Of a stretch of DNA of 64,000 nt, positions 58,348 to 64,000 are shown piece after piece. This DNA is from Carpediemonas membranifera. Lineage: Eukaryota > Fornicata. The translations under genes were made by a program, and so were the position numbers. The number at the start of each line of letters is the position of its first letter. Positions within the stretch are counted from its first letter, which is position 1. The notes below the pieces were generated by a model, which saw nothing but the letters and a program-made list of their open reading frames with translations, made no database searches and had not been told where the DNA came from. The stretch spans positions 165,390 through 229,389 of the forward strand of contig JAHDYR010000035.1 of NCBI GenBank assembly GCA_019828565.1, in the 5' to 3' direction.

Positions 58348-58363
58348 TTCGGAAAGTGATCAC

Positions 58364-58424
58364 TGTGCCGGGGCGAAGAGATTGGAACATTTACATAAAC
58401 TGCGGACGTGGATGCCTTATGACA
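58364..58424 (-). repeat. 5' LTR of the chromovirus (61 bp)
   Basis: Upstream LTR for the minus-strand element. Immediately inside it is the palindrome GTGATCAC (58356-58363), where a primer-binding site would be expected. The gag-pol ATG at 58347 is only 17 nt from the LTR. Confidence 0.92.
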
Positions 58425-58428
58425 TCCC
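58425..58428. other. Target-site duplication (TCCC), right
   Basis: Second copy of the 4-bp duplication. The DIRS-like gag resumes at 58429. Confidence 0.8.
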
Positions 58429-58491
58429 CGCTTCAACAACAACAACCGTCGTGCCCCGGCAACCGACCTCGGACCGGGGCGGGCCCAGTAG
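58429..58491 (+). CDS. Gag-like ORF1, C-terminal remainder
   Basis: 20 codons plus TAG after the chromovirus and its TCCC duplication, in phase with the first part. They encode RFNNNNRRAPATDLG and a short Gly/Arg tail. The basic Asn/Arg-rich content continues the RNA-binding tail left of the insertion, confirming the pre-insertion frame. Confidence 0.75.
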   Translation, partial: RFNNNNRRAPATDLGPGRAQ

Positions 58492-58520
58492 AGGCCAGAG
58501 AAGGGTTAAGCCTGAACCCG

Positions 58521-61500
58521 ATGACTATAAAAGGCTCGATATACTTCGAAGAGTTTGTTTGCAATGGAAAGAGAAGAAGCACAAGAAGATCAGCAAGACA
58601 CCTCCACCCAGTGTATACAGGGGCTGACGGGCTCGATGAGCCGTCGGTGGATGAGGTGGGAGGCCCTCGGGGCCAGCAGGGAGGTGGTGCAACTGTTACG
58701 AGAGGGAGTGAAGGTCACCCCGGCAGCACCGGCGCTCAATGCGCACCTCCAGAAGGAGACAGACACGATGAAGGCTCTACTAGAGGAGCTACTGCAACAG
58801 AAAGCAATAGAGAAGGGCGAGGCGACGACAATATGCCCCCTGTTTACATTAGAGAAGAAGATCGCAGGCAGCTACCGTCTGATACACGACCTGAGACCGG
58901 TCAATGCATACCAAGAGGACCTAACATTCAGGCTGAAGGGCCTAGCAGAGATACAGCATGGCGTTCCGAGAAACTCGTGGGGAATAACATTGGACATGAA
59001 GTCCGGGTACTACCAGCTCCTAGTGGAGGAGAACTCACGACAGGAACTCGGATTCTCGTTCGAGGGAGAACAATACAGATGGAGAGGACTCCCTTTCGGC
59101 CTCTCAACGGCGCCACGGCAGTTTCAGTCGGTTACGTCACAGATGGCGAAGATCTTGCGCTCACTTCTCGAAGGACTGATAATATACGTGTATCTGGACG
59201 ATCTGCTCATAATCAGTCGCTCGAGAGTGTCGTTGAGCGCCCAGGTCCCACGGATCTTAGAGATCTTGGACTCACTTGGAGTCGTCCTATCGAGAGAGAA
59301 GTGCCACTTGACCCCGTCCCAGAGGGTAACTTACTTGGGCGTGATAGTCGACTTGCGCGAGATGACGATGTCGCTGCCAGAGGAGAAGAGGGCTCAGTAC
59401 AGCAGTCTCATAGCCAACCTGCAACTCAAGAGACACACAAAGCGGGACCTTCAGACCCTTCACGGAAAGCTACTCTTCTGCCGGTTCGCACTAGGGACGC
59501 GGGCACTTGTCCGGCTCAGAGAGCTGCAGGTCAGGATCGCTGGCTGCGACGACCGAGTGCGGTACCCAAAGTCCAGCCTGCCCCAGGACCTACGAACGGA
59601 CCTGCGGTGGTGGGCCAGACAGCTATCATCCGATCCGGCATGGTACTTCGGCCCAAGAGGCCAGGTACTTCGTATGGAGACCGACGCGTCGGACTATGCG
59701 TTCGGCGCGACGCTGTTTGTCGAAGACACGTCCCTCAACATCCAGGGCAGGTTCTCAGAGGCACAATGCTCCAAGAGCATCAACGCGAAGGAGCTATGGG
59801 CAATGGAGGAAGGCCTGCGGAGATGGACGAGCGACATTCAGGAGAGGGACCTACTCCTAGCCGGGGACAACACATCAGCGCTTTCATGGGTCCTGAAGTC
59901 AAGCACCAGAGCCCCCCGACACATCAGAAGGACGATTGTGAAGCTTCACGACTACTTGTTCGAGATTGGCTGCAGGATAAGAACCAAGCACATTCCAGGG
60001 AGATACAACACGACTGCCGACGGGCTGTCCAGGTACCGGAAGCTGGACTGGAACTCACCCGCGGCGATGCTCCAGAGCGCGCTGGAACGATGGGGGTCAG
60101 TAGACCGATCACTCTTCTGCGCGGAGAGATTCCTGCCGGAGGACCACGACTTCCAGACGGACGCATTTACATGCAATTGGTCAGAGATGAGGTCATTGGC
60201 GGTCCCACCAGTCAGCCTACTGGACAAGGTCATCGCCAGGGCGGAGGAGATCGCCACGTCAGACGAGACGCACCCCGCACTGCAGCAGAGAGGCCTATTA
60301 GTCATCGCACCACAACGCAGGACGAACTCCAACGCCAGACTGGCAGCCATAGCACAGGACTGGTTCGAGGCAGCGTTCCCGACCAGCTGGTGGGCCCACA
60401 CGGAGATAGGGAGCCTCTTCACAGGCAAGCAGAGAGCGACGTTCATAGCCTACTGGATCCCGATCGCCACAGAGACCTCGTCCTCACAGCCGGGGGAGTC
60501 CTGCAACAGAGAGCGAGAGAACGTATCGCCAGCGGAAGACAGGAGGAGCACAGGTGGCGAAGAAGCCCCAGAGAGTTCGAGACAGGCCTCAGAGATCAGA
60601 TACTCGGAGCAGCACTCATCAGGGACCGGGAACGGAGCACCCGAGAGCGCATAGCCGTGGAGACGGCAAAGTACATCAGTTTTGCAGAACGTATGATGGA
60701 GGAAGAGGAGGAAGCTGGAGAGAACAGAGACACGGTAGGAGCAAGGGCAGAAACAGCCGTTTTCCTGGGCGAGATGGCACAACGCATTAGGGACGCAGAC
60801 TGGAGAGCAGAAGTCGAAGAGATCGCACAGATGGCGCCTGATGACGACTACCTCCTACACTACATGATACAAGAGATCCCTTTCATTGCCAAGGACACAT
60901 TCCTCGTCAAGGAAGCAAATATCAGGACTGGCCTAGAGTCGATCAACCATGGTCTGGAGAGCTCACCCATCCACAGGGCTCTTATACGCGCGTGTGCAAG
61001 AATGGCCGGCAAGTGCGAGCTCACTGTGGGTCGTAAGACTGGAAAGGCATACCCGGTGACAGTCGAGCAGCTGAAGAGAGCAGCAGCCGCGGCGCGCAAG
61101 ACCAAGTCACCGGCGCTCACGCAGGCAGTAGCCTTCGGACTGACGTGCTTCTCCACCGTCAGCAGATCAGGGGAGATAATGAGCTTACTCACGACCGACG
61201 TTCGGCGGGTGAGAGAGGGCTACGAGATCACTATTCGAAGATCCAAGACCAGGGATGAGCCCATGGTGAAGCTGATCCCACTACTAGCAGCAGGAGGCTT
61301 AAGCCCAGCCAAGTGGCTGAGAGCACACCTCAACGACATTCAGACGGAAGGACCCCTGTGGAGATCCATACAGCACACCGAGAGCCTGCTGAGAGACAAC
61401 TGCCTTCCACTGACAGCAACAAGGTGGCGCAGATGGGAGATGATCATGGACGTCAACGAGGTCTTCAAGGCAACAGGACACAGCTTCAGACGTGGAGCCG

Positions 61501-61637
61501 TCGTTCACATGATCGATGAAGGGCGTTCCCCATTGGTTATTCAGGCACTAGGAGGCTGGAAGTCGATCGATTCGGTGAATAGATACTGTGAAGAGGCCAT
61601 TCGAATCTCACAGCATGCTCTGCAGAGAAGAACATAG
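58521..61637 (+). CDS. Tyrosine recombinase of the DIRS-like element (long overlapping frame)
   Basis: The YR domain occupies about 60600-61637: the core-binding start STRERIAVETAKYISFAERM, catalytic Arg in STVSRSGEIMSLL, HSFRRG, and Tyr in SIDSVNRYCEEA. The same frame is open without stop back into the chromovirus LTR, and 58521 is its first ATG outside that element. Over 58564-60654 it overlaps the RT frame completely. The upstream 690 codons are Gly/Arg/Asp-rich without a recognised domain and may be fortuitous, so the true start is not established. In DIRS-type elements the recombinase cuts and joins a circular cDNA into the genome, with no target duplication. Confidence 0.8.
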   Translation: MTIKGSIYFEEFVCNGKRRSTRRSARHLHPVYTGADGLDEPSVDEVGGPRGQQGGGATVTRGSEGHPGSTGAQCAPPEGDRHDEGSTRGATATESNREGRGDDNMPPVYIREEDRRQLPSDTRPETGQCIPRGPNIQAEGPSRDTAWRSEKLVGNNIGHEVRVLPAPSGGELTTGTRILVRGRTIQMERTPFRPLNGATAVSVGYVTDGEDLALTSRRTDNIRVSGRSAHNQSLESVVERPGPTDLRDLGLTWSRPIEREVPLDPVPEGNLLGRDSRLARDDDVAARGEEGSVQQSHSQPATQETHKAGPSDPSRKATLLPVRTRDAGTCPAQRAAGQDRWLRRPSAVPKVQPAPGPTNGPAVVGQTAIIRSGMVLRPKRPGTSYGDRRVGLCVRRDAVCRRHVPQHPGQVLRGTMLQEHQREGAMGNGGRPAEMDERHSGEGPTPSRGQHISAFMGPEVKHQSPPTHQKDDCEASRLLVRDWLQDKNQAHSREIQHDCRRAVQVPEAGLELTRGDAPERAGTMGVSRPITLLRGEIPAGGPRLPDGRIYMQLVRDEVIGGPTSQPTGQGHRQGGGDRHVRRDAPRTAAERPISHRTTTQDELQRQTGSHSTGLVRGSVPDQLVGPHGDREPLHRQAESDVHSLLDPDRHRDLVLTAGGVLQQRARERIASGRQEEHRWRRSPREFETGLRDQILGAALIRDRERSTRERIAVETAKYISFAERMMEEEEEAGENRDTVGARAETAVFLGEMAQRIRDADWRAEVEEIAQMAPDDDYLLHYMIQEIPFIAKDTFLVKEANIRTGLESINHGLESSPIHRALIRACARMAGKCELTVGRKTGKAYPVTVEQLKRAAAAARKTKSPALTQAVAFGLTCFSTVSRSGEIMSLLTTDVRRVREGYEITIRRSKTRDEPMVKLIPLLAAGGLSPAKWLRAHLNDIQTEGPLWRSIQHTESLLRDNCLPLTATRWRRWEMIMDVNEVFKATGHSFRRGAVVHMIDEGRSPLVIQALGGWKSIDSVNRYCEEAIRISQHALQRRT
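58564..60654 (+). CDS. RT-RNase H of the DIRS-like element
   Basis: 696 residues from ATG 58564 (MEREEAQEDQQ). The RT begins at ASREVVQLLREGVKV and shows RLIHDLRPVNAY, LDMKSGYYQLLVEE, LPFGLSTAPRQFQS and catalytic YVYLDDLLII, then HLTPSQRVTYLGVIV. RNase H has RMETDASDYAFGATLF, NAKELWAMEEGL, LAGDNTSALSW and IPGRYNTTADGLSR. A C-terminal 150-residue extension becomes low-complexity and polar. The frame is intact. The YR is not in this frame but in an overlapping one shifted by -1, as in DIRS-1-type elements. Confidence 0.92.
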   Translation: MEREEAQEDQQDTSTQCIQGLTGSMSRRWMRWEALGASREVVQLLREGVKVTPAAPALNAHLQKETDTMKALLEELLQQKAIEKGEATTICPLFTLEKKIAGSYRLIHDLRPVNAYQEDLTFRLKGLAEIQHGVPRNSWGITLDMKSGYYQLLVEENSRQELGFSFEGEQYRWRGLPFGLSTAPRQFQSVTSQMAKILRSLLEGLIIYVYLDDLLIISRSRVSLSAQVPRILEILDSLGVVLSREKCHLTPSQRVTYLGVIVDLREMTMSLPEEKRAQYSSLIANLQLKRHTKRDLQTLHGKLLFCRFALGTRALVRLRELQVRIAGCDDRVRYPKSSLPQDLRTDLRWWARQLSSDPAWYFGPRGQVLRMETDASDYAFGATLFVEDTSLNIQGRFSEAQCSKSINAKELWAMEEGLRRWTSDIQERDLLLAGDNTSALSWVLKSSTRAPRHIRRTIVKLHDYLFEIGCRIRTKHIPGRYNTTADGLSRYRKLDWNSPAAMLQSALERWGSVDRSLFCAERFLPEDHDFQTDAFTCNWSEMRSLAVPPVSLLDKVIARAEEIATSDETHPALQQRGLLVIAPQRRTNSNARLAAIAQDWFEAAFPTSWWAHTEIGSLFTGKQRATFIAYWIPIATETSSSQPGESCNRERENVSPAEDRRSTGGEEAPESSRQASEIRYSEQHSSGTGNGAPESA

Positions 61638-62020
61638 AATATAGGACATAAGAGAGCATTGTAGCAATTAAGGGAGATGAAACGGAACGAGGGGAAAAGA
61701 ATCAGGCAAGAGTTAGAGAAATGGATGTTTCTCGGATTCGGAACAGGAATTACATATGCCACGTATAACCGGCACAGAAGGTCATAAGTGCAGTAGAGGA
61801 AGGCTCAGGGGTACCATCGCAAGGTTAGATGGCGGGATGCATCAATTTGGAATAGTCGATTATCGTCGACCAAATGGTCGGTGGCGGGGCACGCCTTCAA
61901 TAGGACGTAGGGGTCCTGCGCCGGATACGGTTCGATTTGCTGATCTGATTCTGCGAAGAGGATCGAGATCAACTCCGAGCAAGTCAGTTCGGACGAAGGG
62001 CAAAGGAATAAGCTTTAGAG
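61638..62020. other. Junction between two YR elements
   Basis: 383 bp between the YR stop and the next Gag start. A short dyad CGACC-AAAT-GGTCG is at 61867-61880. The terminal repeats of one or both elements should lie here, but their partners are outside the window or unrecognised. Confidence 0.45.
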
Positions 62021-62539
62021 ATGGCACCGACCAACAACGAGACACCTGAGCAACTGCAGGAGACCATTGAGCAACAACGGGACATCGAAGTAACTCCGAA
62101 GTCCAACGAGCAACTCGAGCAGGAGCTCAAGACCTTGCGGGGCCTTATTTCCAACCTTGAGGATGAACGGAGCTCCAACAACTGGACCCCTCCGCATTCG
62201 GACTCCATGCGAGGGGAATGGGCCTTCCTTCAGCGCCTCTACCGAGCCATTCGGTTTGACGCGTCCACCTCATCAACCGAGCTCCTCAACAGGCTCTACT
62301 CTCGCCAGAGGGCCCTTGCCATCAAGGACCGCTACGGGTTCCACGTAGGCCTGGCGGTGGAAACCGCCACTGACGCTCTGCTCAGCGCTAAGCCAACTGC
62401 TACGGAGGCGATCATCGAGGAGAAGATCCTCTCCACCCTTTCCAAGATCCCCAGGCTTGGCGACCGCCAGCGTGAACGCGCTTCTTTTCAGCGCTCCCGT
62501 CGCCCACCGAAGCGAAGCGGCAAGCCCGCCAGAGATTAA
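62021..62539 (+). CDS. Gag-like protein of the right-edge element
   Basis: 172 residues from ATG 62021 (MAPTNNETPEQLQE). An N-terminal coiled coil (residues about 8-50, Gln/Glu-rich) leads to a helical domain (WAFLQRLYRAIRFDASTSS) and a basic tail (FQRSRRPPKRSGKPARD), the same outline as the other small Gags here. The frame overlaps the downstream pol frame by 64 nt. Confidence 0.75.
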   Translation: MAPTNNETPEQLQETIEQQRDIEVTPKSNEQLEQELKTLRGLISNLEDERSSNNWTPPHSDSMRGEWAFLQRLYRAIRFDASTSSTELLNRLYSRQRALAIKDRYGFHVGLAVETATDALLSAKPTATEAIIEEKILSTLSKIPRLGDRQRERASFQRSRRPPKRSGKPARD

Positions 62540-64000
62540 GAAAACATCCGAAAAGACTCTCTCTAGGCGATCGCTCTCACTCTCTTGCCTCTCCCCACTC
62601 CTCCCCACCTCCCTCTCCGTCCCTACAAGGGCTGTCTCCCCCTCCGTCACCTCCTCCAGGGCCTCTTCAGCTTCCTCCGTCGCCTCCCGACAGTCAGCAC
62701 GCCAATCCGACCTTCCCGTCCATCACAGATCATCAGATCTGGTCAGACTGCGGGGCGCGCTCAGAAGTGGTGCGGTGGATTCGCGACGGCGTGCCCATCA
62801 ACATCCAGCAGGCAGCCTCAAAGCCCAGGCTTCCACCAGCACGGGCGTGCGACAAGCCGTTGTTGAGGAAGCACCTTGCGGACCTGCTCGCCTCGGGTGC
62901 GGCTGTACCTTGCCGCAGTCCGGCCCTCATCTCGCCAGTCTTCCTGGTACCGAAGGGCGAGACGGATACTCGCCTCATACACGACCTTCGCTCCCTCAAC
63001 AGCGTCACCAGCGAGGTCAGGTCGTTCCGTCTGCACGGGGTGAAGCGCCTGGTCACTCTCCTTGCCCCAGGGGACTACATGTGCCGTATAGACTTGAAGT
63101 CAGGGTACCAACAGGTAGGAATCAGACTGAAGGACCGCAAGCTGCTCGGCTTCATGATAGACGGGCGTCCATACGCTTTCCGCGTGCTTCCATTCGGCTG
63201 GTCAGCAGCACCGTTCCATTTCCAGATGATAATGCTAGAAGCTGCTCGCCTTGTTTCGGCCCGATGGAACGTCAAGATCGTCGTATATCTAGACGATTGG
63301 GCCTTTCTCGCGCCGAAAGACTACCTGACAAGCTGCATGCCGCAGATTGTGCGCTTTCTGCAAAATTTGGGCCTTATCCTGAACATCAAGAAATCCCAGC
63401 TGGACCCCGCCACTGTCACCGTCTTCCTAGGGATGCTGATCGACTCCGCGCGCAGAACGATACGTGTAGAGAGCAACAAGGCGCAGAAGTACTCTTCGCG
63501 AATTGCCGACGCCCTAGCCCGCGGCTCCTCAGCGGCCGAGTGGAAGAGACTGACAGGCAACCTGTCCTTCGCGTCATCAGCAGTCCCGGAAGGCCGCCTT
63601 TGGCTCAGGCATCTCCAGTCCTGGGAGCCCGTGGAGTCGCATCGAGTCAAGATCCCCGAGGAGCAGCGAAATGCGCTCGTCCATTGGCAGAAGCTTCTCA
63701 ACAACCATTCTCCACGTCCCCTGAAAGAGCTACTTTCCATTTGGGGCACTTCCAGCAACCTAGACGTTACGATAGCCTCAGATGCTTCGAAATTCGCGGC
63801 AGGAGCCGTCATCAGCATCGATGGAGCGAAGAAGACGATCTCTGTACCAACAAGCACCAACAAGGACCGTCATATAACGGAGCTGGAGTTCTTCGCTGCA
63901 ATGGAGGCCATCAACTTCGTGCTGCAGGAGACAGCGGTCTCGGACCGCGAGATCCGCGTATTCTCGGACTCTACGGCGGCTGTGGCGTGGCTCAACAGGC
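62476..64000 (+). CDS. RT-RNase H polyprotein (3' part off window)
   Basis: The frame is open from just after TGA 62473-62475 to the window end. After a Pro-rich linker RT begins at SEVVRWIRDGVPI, then TRLIHDLRSLNSV, RIDLKSGYQQVGIRL, LPFGWSAAPFHFQ and catalytic IVVYLDDWAFL. RNase H has VTIASDASKFAAGAVIS and RVFSDSTAAVAWLN at the edge. No ATG-led start is obvious; expression may rely on a -1 shift from Gag within 62476-62539 or on an internal start. The frame is intact as far as visible. Confidence 0.88.

Larger units (their letters stand above)
53844..58424 (-). mobile_element. Ty3/gypsy chromovirus with 61-bp LTRs
   Basis: Complete element of 4581 bp on the minus strand. Identical 61-bp LTRs (53844-53904 and 58364-58424) start TG and end CA and are flanked by TCCC on both sides (53840-53843 and 58425-58428), a 4-bp target duplication. 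A purine-rich tract (AAGGGGGGTAGGA on the minus strand) lies directly before the 3' LTR. Coding: a gag-pol ORF and an overlapping 3' frame with integrase C-terminus and chromodomain. Identical LTRs and a clean duplication indicate a recent insertion. Confidence 0.92.
53234..61637 (+). mobile_element. DIRS-like YR retrotransposon, split by a chromovirus
   Basis: Plus-strand order: gag (53367-53843, resumed at 58429-58491), RT-RNase H (58564-60654), then YR in an overlapping -1 frame ending at 61637. The interruption 53844-58428 is a complete Ty3/gypsy element plus one copy of its target duplication. Taking it out joins the gag in frame. Terminal repeats were not identified, so the outer limits are approximate. 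Sequence differs from the dimer and from both edge elements. Confidence 0.8.
62021..64000 (+). mobile_element. YR-type retrotransposon, truncated by right edge
   Basis: Gag-like ORF followed by RT and RNase H in a -1 frame, on the plus strand, continuing past 64000. Assigned to the YR class because its RT is most like those of the other YR elements in the window (SEVVRWIRDGVPI, FGWSAAPFHFQ). The recombinase itself is off the edge. Confidence 0.7.

Noticed and set aside
58345-58363. tRNA-primed binding site for the chromovirus
   Set aside because: The sequence inside the 5' LTR does not match the 3' ends of the two tRNAs in the window, and no TGG start is present. The primer remains unknown.

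Overview
The window is nuclear DNA of a unicellular eukaryote. Host genes are long and almost intron-free (one reading frame of 4425 codons), but three of them are interrupted by spliceosomal introns of only 28-29 nt. These start GTCAGT or GTTAGT and end in ACACAG, with a branch-point-like CTAAC fused to the 3' splice site in one case. That architecture recalls Giardia and its free-living relatives (fornicate metamonads such as Carpediemonas or Kipferlia). The lineage is an inference from intron form, gene density and GC-rich coding, and is not proven here.

Layout. 1-3443: a tyrosine-recombinase (YR) retrotransposon on the minus strand, running off the left edge. 3728-6935: a kinesin. 7252-16197: a large inverted repeat whose 1.63-kb arms are degenerate copies of an RCC1-like gene; the spacer holds a double-length ABCD-like ABC transporter and an ankyrin-repeat protein. 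16751-18397: an open relative of the arm gene. 18489-19528: a coiled-coil protein. 19892-33169: a giant Tra1/TRRAP-like PIKK scaffold. 33476-37285: a DUF229 phosphatase-like membrane protein and an ERGIC-53-like lectin with a KKXX tail. 38328-39855: homospermidine synthase. 40430-44419: two divergently transcribed SPFH (vacuolin-like) paralogues that share gene-conversion tracts.

44993-64000 is a retrotransposon island built around two tRNA genes. tRNA-Arg(CCT, plus strand) and tRNA-Cys(GCA, minus strand) face each other. Between their 3' ends lies a head-to-tail dimer of a 3.68-kb YR element with split direct repeats (A-ORFs-B-A-ORFs-B-A-spacer-B), plus a diverged A repeat. Beyond the 5' end of tRNA-Cys lies a DIRS-like element. 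Its gag is split by a complete Ty3/gypsy chromovirus with 61-bp LTRs and a 4-bp target duplication. A further YR element starts at 62021 and runs off the right edge.

The host genes do not form a pathway. They cover secretory-pathway biology (lectin receptor, DUF229 protein), membrane scaffolds (SPFH), transport (ABC), motors (kinesin), chromatin scaffolding (TRRAP) and polyamine synthesis. The recurring theme is structural: several stretches are copied in inverted orientation nearby, and paralogous stretches look homogenised. No CRISPR array, bacterial operon or rRNA was seen.
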